A stretch of 64,000 nucleotides of DNA from Bradyrhizobium diazoefficiens USDA 110 (GTDB lineage: Bacteria > Pseudomonadota > Alphaproteobacteria > Rhizobiales > Xanthobacteraceae), in contig NC_004463.1 of the NCBI RefSeq assembly GCF_000011365.1, forward strand, positions 3,334,001-3,398,000. Direction: 5' to 3'. The notes under the pieces are model-generated. The model was given only the letters and a program-made list of their open reading frames with translations. It did not search any database and was not told where the DNA came from. This document shows, one piece after another, positions 8,935 to 17,896 of the stretch (position 1 is its first letter; the number at the start of each line of letters is the position of its first letter). Made by a program: the position numbers and the translations under genes.

Positions 8935-9010
8935 CGTCATTGCGAGCGTAGCGAAGCAATCCAGACTGTTGCCGCGGAAAGATTCTGGATTGCTTGCGCT
9001 CGCAATGACG
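8935..9010. repeat. Intergenic palindromic repeat, CGTCATTGCGAGCG family (copy 1)
   Basis: Begins CGTCATTGCGAGCG and ends CGCTCGCAATGACG, with inner AAGCAATCCAGA / TCTGGATTGCTT. About 76 bp, just after the dnaE2 stop. The same family occurs at 43893-43972 and 49855-49935. Confidence 0.85.
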
Positions 9011-9044
9011 AGTTTGTTGAAGCGATCGCGCCTCACTCTCAGTC

Positions 9045-9145
9045 GTCATACCCCGCAAAGGCGGGGTATCCAGTACGCCGCGGCCTCTCGGTTCTAGCCG
9101 CACTGTCTCTGGAATACTGGACCGCCCGCCTTCGCAGGCGATGAC
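9045..9145. repeat. Intergenic palindromic repeat, GTCATACCCCGC family
   Basis: Begins GTCATACCCCGCAAAGGCGG and ends CGCCTTCGCAGGCGATGAC, with a local GGTATCCAGTA / TACTGGACC pair. It abuts the previous element and fills the space up to the SDR stop codon. Confidence 0.75.
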
Positions 9146-9155
9146 AGCGTGCCCC

Positions 9156-9926
9156 TCAAAAATTCACCCGGTTCGAGATCGCCCCGTCCACGACCAGATT
9201 CGATCCCGTGGTGAACCCCGACACCGGGCTGGCCAGAAACACCGCCGCGCTTGCGATCTCCTGCGGCGTCGCCATGCGGCCGGTAGGGTTGCGCTTCATC
9301 GCATCCTTGTAGCGCTCGGGCATGTTCTGCTCGATCGTGTTCCAGACGCCGCCCTTGAAATAGACGGTGCCGGGCGAGACCACGTTGACGCGGATCTTCT
9401 TCTTCGCATATTGCCGCGCCAGCCCCTTGGCCATGTGGATCAGCGCCGCCTTGATCGGGCCGTAGGAGCTCGCGAGATCGGCCTGTGCCGCCGAGATCGA
9501 GGCGATGATGACGAAGGCTGCGTCGCCGCTTGTCTCGCCGCTCGCCTCGAGGAACGGTCGCGCGGCATCGAACGCATGCACGGCGCCGAGCACGTCGAGC
9601 CGGAAGTTCTGCTCCCAGGACGCTGCATCCTGACCTTGCGCCATCGCGCCGGCATTGGAGAACAGCATGTCGATGCCGCCGAGCTCCTTTGCAGCGCCCT
9701 CGACCCAGGACTTCAACGCCGCGCCGTCGGTGACGTCGACCGGGCTGCCGGTGGCGCGGATGCCGCTCGTCTTCAGCTCAGTGACGGTGGCGGCAACCTG
9801 ATCCGCATTGCGCGCGCACACCGCGACATTGGCGCCTTCGCCGGCCAGCGTCGCCGCAATCGCCCGCCCGATGCCGCGCGTGCCGCCGAGCACGATGGCG
9901 TTCTTTCCCTTGAGACCGAGATCCAT
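9156..9926 (-). CDS. SDR family NAD(P)-dependent oxidoreductase
   Basis: 256-aa short-chain dehydrogenase/reductase. The Rossmann glycine motif GGTRGIG is at the N-terminus, the FSNAGA motif (NNAG equivalent) mid-protein, and the catalytic pair in SSYGPIKAAL (YxxxK), followed by RVNVVSPG. Substrate cannot be told from sequence. The start MDLGLKGKNAIVLGG at 9926 was chosen; further upstream the reading runs through the 9993-10114 repeat. It appears monocistronic, bracketed by repeats on both sides. Confidence 0.88.
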   Translation of the reverse strand: MDLGLKGKNAIVLGGTRGIGRAIAATLAGEGANVAVCARNADQVAATVTELKTSGIRATGSPVDVTDGAALKSWVEGAAKELGGIDMLFSNAGAMAQGQDAASWEQNFRLDVLGAVHAFDAARPFLEASGETSGDAAFVIIASISAAQADLASSYGPIKAALIHMAKGLARQYAKKKIRVNVVSPGTVYFKGGVWNTIEQNMPERYKDAMKRNPTGRMATPQEIASAAVFLASPVSGFTTGSNLVVDGAISNRVNF

Positions 9927-9992
9927 TGTTTTGTCTTCCTTGTTGTTGGTCGCGCGCCGTCGTCGCGAACGAAGCGCAGTGCCTCCTCCAAT

Positions 9993-10114
9993 GTCGTCCT
10001 GGCGAAAGCCAGGACCCATTACCACGAACTTGCGCTGCTGTGCGATGTTGTGGCCAAGACGTGCTGTAACAACATTCGACCGGGGTAATGGGTCCTGGCT
10101 TTCGCCAGGACGAC
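9993..10114. repeat. 122-bp element with perfect 31-bp terminal inverted repeats
   Basis: 9993-10023 (starting GTCGTCCTGGCGAAAGCCAG) is the exact reverse complement of 10084-10114. Each arm also contains its own smaller hairpin (CCTGGCGAAAGCCAGG). The 60-bp centre has no ORF. It resembles a non-autonomous palindromic repeat; I see no target-site duplication or transposase. Confidence 0.85.
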
Positions 10115-10154
10115 ACCGAGCGTGTGGTTAGTTGCTTCGCCTGCGGCGACGACC

Positions 10155-10442
10155 TCACTCCGGTGCCGCCCCCACCGGCGGGCCGCCGGGCGGGCGGTGC
10201 AAGTAAGTCAGCGAGACGTAGGCGCCGGCCCAGGAGCCGAGCGCCGCGAAAGCGACATAGAAGGCGTTTTCGGTGTAGCTGATCACCGCGTAGGAGGAGA
10301 GCAGGTACCAGACCGCGCTCCAGTTCGCCGCTGGCACGCGCTTGCGCGCGATCACGGCGGAGGTGAACATGACATAGACCGCGTCGGTGGCCGCCGTTGC
10401 GATGAACACGGCGCCGGCGGTAACGGGATCGATGGCGGCCAT
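10155..10442 (-). CDS. Small membrane protein, function unknown
   Basis: 95 aa starting MAAIDPVTAGAVFIATAATD. Three hydrophobic segments are visible (about 8-28, 40-62, 65-85) with a short Pro-rich tail (HRPPGGPPVGAAPE). Motifs such as WYLLSSYAVISYTENAFYV suggest a compact multi-pass inner-membrane protein. I do not recognise a characterised family. ATG 10442 is preferred; in-frame ATGs slightly upstream are possible. It is divergent from the CoA transferase. Confidence 0.65.
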   Translation of the reverse strand: MAAIDPVTAGAVFIATAATDAVYVMFTSAVIARKRVPAANWSAVWYLLSSYAVISYTENAFYVAFAALGSWAGAYVSLTYLHRPPGGPPVGAAPE

Positions 10443-10486
10443 TGCATTCCTTTCTGCGATCATGACATGGTCGCGAAAAGTACAGC

Positions 10487-10533
10487 ATGATCCGGAAAAG
10501 TGCGCAGCGGTTTTCCGGAAGGATCGTACGCAA
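10487..10533. repeat. Short palindromic repeat upstream of CoA transferase
   Basis: TCCGGAAAA (10491-10499) and TTTTCCGGA (10511-10519) form a perfect 9-bp stem within a longer imperfect palindrome (GATCCGG ... CCGGAAGGATC). It resembles a repeat common in Bradyrhizobium. It lies between two divergent genes, shortly upstream of the GGGAGAGAAG ribosome-binding site. Confidence 0.7.
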
Positions 10534-10563
10534 AACAACAACCCGAAAGGGAGAGAAGCGGCC

Positions 10564-11964
10564 ATGCAAAGCCCTGCCGATATTCTCGAGGGCATCTGGA
10601 CCTCCGCCGGCGGCGATAAGGCCGCGCTTGCACGCGTGCGACTGACCGGCGAAGAGCCGCAGATCCCGTCCTCGTTTCGTGTCGCTGTCGCCGGCCAAAC
10701 CACAATCGCTGCCGCGGGCCTTGCTGCCGCCGAAATCACGCGATTGCGCAGCGGCGAGGTGCAGGACGTCCATGTCGACATGCGCCATGCCGTGGCCGAA
10801 TGCCGTTCCGAGCGCTATTTGCGGCTCGACGACAAGCCGCCGCCACCGGCCAGGGACGCCATCGCCGGCGTCTACAGCACAGGCGATGGCCGCTTCGTCC
10901 GCTGCCACACCAACTTTCCACATCACCGCGACGCGGTCTGCAAGGTGCTGGCTTGCGAGGCGGAGCGCGAGAAGGTGCAGGCCGCGTTGATGCGGTGGAA
11001 GGGCGAGGATTTCGAAACCGCGGCCTACGCCGCCGGCGGCGTGGTTGCCCTGATGCGCACCCACGACGAATGGTCGGCGCTGCCGCAAGCGCATGCGCTC
11101 GCCGAACTGCCGCTGATCTCGATCGAGAAGATCGGCGAGGCCCCGCCGAAGCCGTGGCCTGAAGGCGATCGCCCGCTCGCCGGCCTCCGCGTGCTCGATC
11201 TCTCCCGCGTCATCGCGGGCCCCGTCGCCGGCCGCACGCTCGCCGCGCACGGTGCGGATGTGCTCCTGGTCTCGGGGCCTGAGTTGCCCGCCATTCCCTG
11301 GCTCACCATCGACACCGGCCGCGGCAAGCTCACCACCTTCATCGAGCTGAAGAGCGAGGCGGGCAGGGCGCAGATGCGTGCGCTGTTGAAGGATGTCGAC
11401 ATCTTCTCGCAAGGCTATCGCCCGCACGCGCTCGCAGGTCTGGGTTTCTCGCCCGAGGAGGCAGCGGAGATCAATCCCGGCATCGTCTACGTGACTTTGT
11501 CAGCCTACGGTCATGCCGGACCCTGGGCCGAGCGGCGCGGCTTCGACTCTCTGGTGCAAACCACCACCGGCTTCAACCATGCCGAGGGGAAGGCCGCCGG
11601 CATCGACGGTCCCAAGGAATTGCCGGCACAGATACTCGATCACGCCACCGGCTATCTCATGGCGTTCGGCGCGATGATGGCCAGGGCGCGCCAGGCCCGC
11701 GAAGGCGGCAGCTGGCACGTGCGCGTGTCGCTGGCGCAGACCGGCCGCTGGTTGTGGAATCTCGGCAGGCTCGACGGCGGACTGGACACCCCGGATCTTA
11801 CGGGCGAGGCTGTACATGCAGCGTTCATCGAGAGCATGCCATCTGGCTTCGGCACGTTGAAAGCGGTGCGCCATTCGGCGCTGCTGTCGAGAACGCCGGC
11901 GCAATGGAGCCGTCCGGCGATGCCGCTCGGCAGTCATCCGGCACAGTGGCCGGCGAGAAGCTGA
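10564..11964 (+). CDS. CaiB/BaiF CoA-transferase family protein
   Basis: Class III CoA transferase-like protein, 466 aa. A poorly conserved N-terminal half (about 1-195) is followed by the recognisable CaiB core: PLAGLRVLDLSRVIAGP at about 200, a GADVLLV strand, and RGFDSLVQTTTG, where the Asp matches the acylated catalytic Asp of the family. Acyl substrate unknown. ATG 10564 is preceded by GGGAGAGAAG. The gene stands alone: the divergent small membrane gene and the RND operon downstream are unrelated. Confidence 0.85.
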   Translation: MQSPADILEGIWTSAGGDKAALARVRLTGEEPQIPSSFRVAVAGQTTIAAAGLAAAEITRLRSGEVQDVHVDMRHAVAECRSERYLRLDDKPPPPARDAIAGVYSTGDGRFVRCHTNFPHHRDAVCKVLACEAEREKVQAALMRWKGEDFETAAYAAGGVVALMRTHDEWSALPQAHALAELPLISIEKIGEAPPKPWPEGDRPLAGLRVLDLSRVIAGPVAGRTLAAHGADVLLVSGPELPAIPWLTIDTGRGKLTTFIELKSEAGRAQMRALLKDVDIFSQGYRPHALAGLGFSPEEAAEINPGIVYVTLSAYGHAGPWAERRGFDSLVQTTTGFNHAEGKAAGIDGPKELPAQILDHATGYLMAFGAMMARARQAREGGSWHVRVSLAQTGRWLWNLGRLDGGLDTPDLTGEAVHAAFIESMPSGFGTLKAVRHSALLSRTPAQWSRPAMPLGSHPAQWPARS

Positions 11965-12129
11965 CACTGAGCTTACTTGGCTTACTTGGAGCTGACGCGT
12001 CGCAAAATTTTAACGCAAACGGAAAGGTGCCGGGCGTTTTTTAGGTTGTTTGAAATCTGAATTCGGCACTATTAGCGCGACCGATGAGGCAATTGTTTGC
12101 CGAGATCGTCGCAGACATGACCGGGCCCC

Positions 12130-13374
12130 ATGGTAGTTGAAAATACCAAGCGATTGCAGGTGCTTACAAAACAGCGGGTGATCTCATCCGTAGTTTTACT
12201 GGCACTCGCCGGCGCCGGTGCCTACGGCTTCCTCTATGCGGGGGCCAAGGAAAAAAGTCATTCCGAGGTCTCCAGCCAGTCGCGCAGGAATGCGCAGAAT
12301 TTCACGCCGACCCCGTCCGAATGGGCGACCCTGACGATCGAGCCGGTCAAGGCCAAGACCTTCCGGGCCGAATATGTCACCGAGGGCAAGGTCGCGGTCG
12401 ACGAGGACCGCTCGACGCCGGTGTTCTCGCCCTATGCGGGCCGGGTCACCAAGCTGCTCGCCAAGCCCGGCGAGATGCTGAAGCAAGGTCAACCGCTGTT
12501 CACGATCGAGGCCGCCGACACCGTGCAGGCCCAGAACGATTTCATTGCGGCGATGACCTCGCAGAACAAGGCGAAGTCGGCGATCGATCTTGCCGACATC
12601 CAGTTCAAGCGGGCCAAGGATCTCTATGAGGGCCACGCGATTCCGCTGAAGGACTATCAGCAGGCGGAAGCCACCCAGGTCCAGGCGCAGAACGACATGC
12701 GCTCCTCGGCGACGGCGCTGGAAGCCGCACGCAACAAGCTGCGGATTCTCGGCTTCACCGACGAAACCATCAAGGCGTTCCAGGACAAGGGCGTCATCGA
12801 TCGGGAGATCACGATCTACTCGCCGATCTCCGGCACGGTCGTGCAGCGCAAGATCGGCCCGGGCCAGTACGTCAATTCCGGCGCCAGCGATCCGGTCTTC
12901 GTGATCGGCGACCTTTCCACGGTCTGGCTCACCGCCTTCGTGCGCGAGAGCGATGCGGCCGCGGTGTGCATCGGGCAGGACATCACCGTCAACGTGATAG
13001 CGCTGCCGGGCCGGCCGCTGACCGCCAAGATCAACTACGTCGCCGCCGCGATCGATCCCAGCACCCGCCGTCTGCTGGTTCGCGCCACCATCGACAACAA
13101 GGACGGCGCGCTCAAGCCGGAAATGTTCGCCAACGTCACGATCTATTCGGCCGGCGACCGCGCGGCACCTGCGGTGCCGAAACAGGCGTTGATCTATGAG
13201 GCCGACAAGGTTCGCATCTGGGTGGCGCGCGAAGACAAGTCGGTCGAGCTGCGCCAGATCAAGATCGGCCTGATCAACGGCAACCTCGTCGAAGTCACGA
13301 GCAACCTGCAACCCGGCGAGCAGATCGTCACCAAGGGCAGCCTGTTCATCGACCGCGCGGCGTCCGGCAGCTGA
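12130..13374 (+). CDS. RND efflux periplasmic adaptor (HlyD/CzcB-like)
   Basis: 414-aa membrane fusion protein linking the inner-membrane pump to an outer-membrane channel. An N-terminal hydrophobic anchor (VVLLALAGAGAYGFLYAG, about 22-39) is followed by barrel-sandwich halves (FSPYAGRVTKLLAKPGEMLKQ; TIYSPISGTVVQRKIGPG) around an alpha-helical hairpin (about 130-210) and a beta-barrel/proximal domain (GEQIVTKGSLFID). It starts with ATG at 12130 and is followed after 38 bp by the pump gene. The partner family suggests divalent or monovalent metal export; substrate not determinable. Confidence 0.9.
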   Translation: MVVENTKRLQVLTKQRVISSVVLLALAGAGAYGFLYAGAKEKSHSEVSSQSRRNAQNFTPTPSEWATLTIEPVKAKTFRAEYVTEGKVAVDEDRSTPVFSPYAGRVTKLLAKPGEMLKQGQPLFTIEAADTVQAQNDFIAAMTSQNKAKSAIDLADIQFKRAKDLYEGHAIPLKDYQQAEATQVQAQNDMRSSATALEAARNKLRILGFTDETIKAFQDKGVIDREITIYSPISGTVVQRKIGPGQYVNSGASDPVFVIGDLSTVWLTAFVRESDAAAVCIGQDITVNVIALPGRPLTAKINYVAAAIDPSTRRLLVRATIDNKDGALKPEMFANVTIYSAGDRAAPAVPKQALIYEADKVRIWVAREDKSVELRQIKIGLINGNLVEVTSNLQPGEQIVTKGSLFIDRAASGS

Positions 13375-13412
13375 TCGACGACCCAAAAACTGAAAACAAA
13401 CTGAAGACCTGA

Positions 13413-16400
13413 ATGGATCGTCTCGTCGCCCTTGCCGTCAACCGGCGCTACCTGATGGTCGGCATGTTCGTTGCCGTGCTGATCGGCGGCTTGATCGCGT
13501 TCAACCAGCTCAATATCGAGGCCTATCCCGACCCGACCCCGCCGATGGTCGACATCGTGACGCAGAGCCCGGGCCTGTCGGCCGAGGAAATCGAGCGTTA
13601 CATCACGATCCCGATCGAGACCCAGGTCGCGGGTCTGAAGAACCTCACGACCATCCGCACCATCTCGCTCTACGGCCTCTCCGACATCAAGCTCCAGTTC
13701 TCCTTCGCCTACACCTACGACGAGGCGTTGCAGCAGGTCTTGAACCGCCTGGCGCAGCTCGCGCCGCTGCCGGGCAATGTGCAGCCGCAGATCTCGCCGC
13801 TCAGCCCGATCGGCGAGATCTTCCGCTACCGCCTGGTCGGCCCGCCGAACTACAGCGTGCTCGACCTCAAGACCATCCAGGACTGGATCCTGCAGCGCCG
13901 CTTCCGCGCCGTGCCGGGCGTCATCGACGTCACCGGGTGGGGCGGCAAGAGCAAGACCTACGAGCTCCAGGTCGATTTCAACAAGCTCGTCGCCAACGGC
14001 CTGACGCTGCCGCAACTGCTCCAGGCGGTCGGCAATGCGAACGTCAATGTCGGCGGCAACACCGTCAATATCGGCCAGCAATCGGCCGTGGTGCGCGGCG
14101 TCGGCCTGATACGTTCGATCGACGACCTTGCCAACACCATGGTCTCGCAGACCAACGGCAACCCGGTGCTGGTCAAGGACGTCGCCACAGTCACAGTCGG
14201 GCAGAGGCCTCGCCTCGGTATTGCCGGCATCGACGATGCCGACGACATCGTGCAGGGCATCGTCCTGATGCGCCGCGGCGAGCAGAGCTCGCCAACCATC
14301 AAGCGCGTTCACCAGCTCGTTCAAACCATCAACAACTCCAGCATCCTGCCGCCCGGCGTGCGCATCGAGCGCATCTACGACCGCGGCGACCTGATTGAGC
14401 TCACCACCCACACCGTGCTGCACAACATGGTGGTCGGCATTCTGCTGATCGTGCTGTTGCAGTGGATCTTCCTCGGCGACCTGCGTAGCGCGCTGATCGT
14501 CGGCGCCACCATTCCGTTCGCGCTGTTCTTCGCGGTGATCATCCTGGTGCTGCGCGGCGAATCGGCGAACCTGCTGTCGGTCGGCGCGATCGATTTCGGC
14601 CTGATCGTCGATGCCACCGTCATCATGGTGGAGGCGATCTTCCGCCGCCTGACGCAGACGACCCCGGTGTCCGAATCCGAGCACATGTCGTCCGAGACGC
14701 TGTTCGGCATGAAGAGCCACGCCATCCTCAGCGCCGCGGCCGACGTGTCGCGCTCGATCTTCTTCGCCGCCGCCATCATTATCGCGGCCTTCCTGCCGCT
14801 GTTCACGCTCTCCGGCGTCGAAGGCAACATCTTCGGACCGATGGCGCGCACCTATGCCTATGCGCTTGCCGGCGGGCTGCTGGCCACCTTCACGGTGACG
14901 CCGGCGCTGTCCGCGATCATCCTGCCCGCGCATGTCGAGGAAACCGAGACCAAAGTCATGTTGATCCTGCACCGGATCTACATGCCGGTGCTGCATTGGG
15001 CCGTCGCCAATCGCGGCATCATGCTCGGCGGTGCGGTCGGCCTCGTGCTGATGACGGTGGCGCTCAGCCGGCTGCTCGGCCTCGAATTCCTGCCCAAGCT
15101 GGAAGAGGGCAATCTCTGGATCCGCGCCACGCTGCCGCCGACCATCTCGCTCCAGGAAGGCAACACCTACGTCAACGAGATGCGCAAGGTGATCCGCGCC
15201 CGGCCCGAGGTGGAATCGGTGGTGTCGCAGCACGGCCGTCCCGACGACGGCACCGACGCGGCCGGCTTCTTCAACGCCGAGTTCTTCGCGCCGCTCAAGC
15301 CCGTGAGCCAATGGCCCGGCACGCGCGACAAGGAAGAGCTGACCGCGCAACTGCTCAAGCAGCTCGACGACCGCTTCCCCGGCGTCGAGTTCAACTTCTC
15401 GCAATATCTCCAGGACAACGTCTCCGAGGCCGTCTCCGGCGTGAAGGGCGAGAACTCGATCAAGCTGTTCGGCAGCGATCTGCAGGCGCTTACCGACACC
15501 GCCAACAAGATCAAGCAGGTGCTGTCGACGGTGCAGGGTGTCACCGACCTTGCGGTGTTCACCTCGCTCGGGCAGCCGACCATCCAGATCGACATCGACC
15601 GCGCCAAGGCCGCGCGCTACGGCCTCGCACCGGGCGACATCAACGCCACCATCAAGGTCGCGATTGGCGGCGACACCGCGGGCGATCTCTACGAGCCCGG
15701 AAGCGACCGCCATTTCCCGATCATCGTTCGGCTTGCGCCGGAATACCGCCGGAGCGCAGAGGCGATCCAGAATTTGCGGATCGGTGCGCCGGGGCCGAAC
15801 GGCACCGTCACGCAGATCCCGTTGAGCGAGGTCGCCAGCATCAGCCTCGTCTCGGGCGCGGCCTACATCTACCGCGAGCAGCAGGAGCGCTACCTGCCGA
15901 TCAAGTTCTCGGTCCGCGAGCGCGATCTCGGCAGCGCGATCCGCGAGGCGCAGCAGAAGATCGCCGACCAGGTGCAACTGCCGCCCGGCTCGCACATGGA
16001 CTGGGTCGGCGAGTTCGGCAATCTCCAGGACGCGATCCGGCGCCTGTCGATCGTGGTGCCGATTTCGCTGGCGCTGATCGGCGTCCTGCTCTGGTTCAAT
16101 TTCGGCTCGATGACCGACACGCTGCTCGCGATGAGCGTGATCCCGATGGCGATCTTCGGCGGCGTGCTCGGGCTGTTGATCACCGGCACGGCGTTCAGCG
16201 TCTCTGCGGCGATCGGCTTCATCGCGCTGTTCGGCATCGCGGTCATGGATGGCATCATCATCCTGTCGCAGTTCAACCAGCTCATCGAGGAAGGCATGGA
16301 CCGCGTGAGCGCGGTGATCCGCACCGGCGAGCTTCAGCTTCGGCCCGTGCTGATGACCTGCGTCGTCGCCGGCGTCGGCCTCTTGCCCGCTGCCCTGTCG

Positions 16401-16529
16401 GAGGGCATCGGATCGCAGGTGCAGAAGCCGCTCGCGGTCGTCGTCGTCACCGGCATGATGCTGGCGCCGGTCGTGATCCTGGTGACCTTACCGGTCCTGA
16501 TCTCCTTCTTCTCCCGCCGTGCGCGCTGA
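13413..16529 (+). CDS. RND efflux permease, HME (CzcA/CusA-like) family
   Basis: 1038-aa proton-driven inner-membrane pump with the RND layout: TM1 at about 14-33, a large periplasmic loop, TM2-6 (about 335-530), TM7, a second loop and TM8-12 (about 870-1030). VGAIDFGLIVDATVIMVEAI in TM4 is the heavy-metal-efflux signature with the proton-relay acids; the usual final Asn (VEN) is Ala here. NIEAYPDPTPPMVDI near the N-terminus is also typical. No outer-membrane component is linked on this strand; a TolC-type gene is at 17897 on the other strand. Confidence 0.93.
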   Translation: MDRLVALAVNRRYLMVGMFVAVLIGGLIAFNQLNIEAYPDPTPPMVDIVTQSPGLSAEEIERYITIPIETQVAGLKNLTTIRTISLYGLSDIKLQFSFAYTYDEALQQVLNRLAQLAPLPGNVQPQISPLSPIGEIFRYRLVGPPNYSVLDLKTIQDWILQRRFRAVPGVIDVTGWGGKSKTYELQVDFNKLVANGLTLPQLLQAVGNANVNVGGNTVNIGQQSAVVRGVGLIRSIDDLANTMVSQTNGNPVLVKDVATVTVGQRPRLGIAGIDDADDIVQGIVLMRRGEQSSPTIKRVHQLVQTINNSSILPPGVRIERIYDRGDLIELTTHTVLHNMVVGILLIVLLQWIFLGDLRSALIVGATIPFALFFAVIILVLRGESANLLSVGAIDFGLIVDATVIMVEAIFRRLTQTTPVSESEHMSSETLFGMKSHAILSAAADVSRSIFFAAAIIIAAFLPLFTLSGVEGNIFGPMARTYAYALAGGLLATFTVTPALSAIILPAHVEETETKVMLILHRIYMPVLHWAVANRGIMLGGAVGLVLMTVALSRLLGLEFLPKLEEGNLWIRATLPPTISLQEGNTYVNEMRKVIRARPEVESVVSQHGRPDDGTDAAGFFNAEFFAPLKPVSQWPGTRDKEELTAQLLKQLDDRFPGVEFNFSQYLQDNVSEAVSGVKGENSIKLFGSDLQALTDTANKIKQVLSTVQGVTDLAVFTSLGQPTIQIDIDRAKAARYGLAPGDINATIKVAIGGDTAGDLYEPGSDRHFPIIVRLAPEYRRSAEAIQNLRIGAPGPNGTVTQIPLSEVASISLVSGAAYIYREQQERYLPIKFSVRERDLGSAIREAQQKIADQVQLPPGSHMDWVGEFGNLQDAIRRLSIVVPISLALIGVLLWFNFGSMTDTLLAMSVIPMAIFGGVLGLLITGTAFSVSAAIGFIALFGIAVMDGIIILSQFNQLIEEGMDRVSAVIRTGELQLRPVLMTCVVAGVGLLPAALSEGIGSQVQKPLAVVVVTGMMLAPVVILVTLPVLISFFSRRAR

Positions 16530-16549
16530 TCGCGGGCGGCCGTCGCGAC

Positions 16550-17512
16550 TCAGAATCCGTAGAGCCGCCCCGGATTGTCGACCAGGATCTTTTTGCGCAC
16601 ATCCGCATCCGGTGCCCACACCGGAAGCTGGTTGAGCAGGCGGCCGTCATCGATCTGGTAGAGAGGCGCGATGTCGGTGGCTTTCCGTCCCTCGACATGG
16701 CTCGAATCCGGATGCGGCCAGTCGGTGCCCCAGACGATGCGATCCGGATTGGCCTCGATCAGCGCGCGCGCAAAGGGCACCATGTCCTGATAGTCCGGCG
16801 CGAGTTTTGACGAGCGATAGGCGCCGGAGATCTTCACATAGACCTTGCCGGATTTGACGAGCGCGACCAGGTCGGAAAATCCCGGCTGCTCCAGCCCGAG
16901 CGAAGCCTCGAGGCCGCCGAAATGATCGAACACCGCGGGCACGGGCGCGGCCAGCACCAGGTCCTTGATCGCCGAGATCATCGGCAGCGTGGTGTAGAGC
17001 TGCACGTGCCAGCCGCGCGCCTTCATGCGCTCGACGGCCGCAGTGAAGCGGGCCCGGCCGACATTGGGATCGCTGATGCCGCCGGTCGCAAGGTTGATGC
17101 GGATGCCGCGGAAGCCTTCCTGCTGCATCGCGTCGAGCTGCGCTTCGGTCGTCTTGTCGTCGATCACGGCGACCCCGCGCGCGGTCCCGCCACGCGCCTT
17201 CATGCCGAACAGAGTGGAGGAGTTGTCGGTGCCGTAGACGCTCGGCGTCACGATCACCACGCGCTCGATATGCAGCGCCTTGTGCAGCGCGGCCATTTCT
17301 TCAGGGCTCGCCAGCTCCGGCGTATAGACGCGGCCTGCGAAGAACGGAAACTTTTCGGGATCGCCATGGATGTGGGTGTGGCAGTCGCAGGCATGCGCCG
17401 GAACGTCGAAATTGACCGGCGTCGCGGGCTGCGACGCGCGGGCGTGGGCTTTGCTGGTCATGGCTACTCCGGCGGCAAGTGAGGCAAGCAGGACGCTGCG
17501 TCGGTCGAGCAT
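16550..17512 (-). CDS. Exported amidohydrolase (TIM-barrel metal-dependent hydrolase)
   Basis: 320-aa amidohydrolase-2 family protein, similar in pattern to 2-pyrone-4,6-dicarboxylate lactonase-like hydrolases. The N-terminus (MLDRRSVLLASLAAGVAMTS, Ala-rich) is a probable Tat/Sec signal peptide. Metal ligands are recognisable in CDCHTHIHG, a central VFDHFGG His and WGTDWPHPDSSH near the end. It is 46 bp downstream of a truncated P-loop gene on the same strand and convergent with the RND operon. Substrate unknown. Confidence 0.85.
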   Translation of the reverse strand: MLDRRSVLLASLAAGVAMTSKAHARASQPATPVNFDVPAHACDCHTHIHGDPEKFPFFAGRVYTPELASPEEMAALHKALHIERVVIVTPSVYGTDNSSTLFGMKARGGTARGVAVIDDKTTEAQLDAMQQEGFRGIRINLATGGISDPNVGRARFTAAVERMKARGWHVQLYTTLPMISAIKDLVLAAPVPAVFDHFGGLEASLGLEQPGFSDLVALVKSGKVYVKISGAYRSSKLAPDYQDMVPFARALIEANPDRIVWGTDWPHPDSSHVEGRKATDIAPLYQIDDGRLLNQLPVWAPDADVRKKILVDNPGRLYGF

Positions 17513-17558
17513 GGTTTCTCTCCCTGCTTCGTTATTTGGAGGTTGGACCGGGACAGTA

Positions 17559-17873
17559 TCACATCAGCCCGGCAATCGCTCCGCTTCGCGGTGCGGTGAC
17601 GAAGACGACGAGATCGAACAACGGAGCGAGTTCCTCGCCCCAGCCGGTGACCGATCCGCTGAGCACCCAATCGAGACGCGGCAGAAACATCTCGCGCATC
17701 AGGCGCAGGCGCTCCGCGCCGGGGCGCGTCGTCTGGTAGGGCGGCGCGGTCGGCAGCCAGAAATAATCATCGCTGTCGTGATGCGGAAGCGCAAGCCGCC
17801 CGGCGAGCGCGCGGCCGAGCGTCGTCACGCCGGACCCCGAAGCTCCCATCAGATGGATGCGGCGGCTCTTCAT
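17559..17873 (-). CDS. Truncated P-loop NTPase/kinase-like protein
   Basis: 104 aa. The Walker A motif is clear at the N-terminus (GASGSGVTTLG) and is followed by a DSDDYFW element as in small adenylate/shikimate-kinase-like P-loop proteins, then DLVVFVTAP, where the nucleotide-kinase fold normally continues for roughly another 80 residues (LID and C-terminal helices). Here the frame ends almost at once (RSGAIAGLM). Only 46 bp remain before the next gene, so the 3' half appears lost. I favour a decaying gene; a genuinely short protein cannot be excluded. Confidence 0.55.
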   Translation of the reverse strand: MKSRRIHLMGASGSGVTTLGRALAGRLALPHHDSDDYFWLPTAPPYQTTRPGAERLRLMREMFLPRLDWVLSGSVTGWGEELAPLFDLVVFVTAPRSGAIAGLM

Positions 17874-17896
17874 GGCACCGGGCCAAAAGATTGAAA

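Noticed and set aside
13194..15995. 933-aa open frame on the minus strand
   Set aside because: Antisense to the RND adaptor and permease; low-complexity Arg/Asp/His/Leu composition and no motif.
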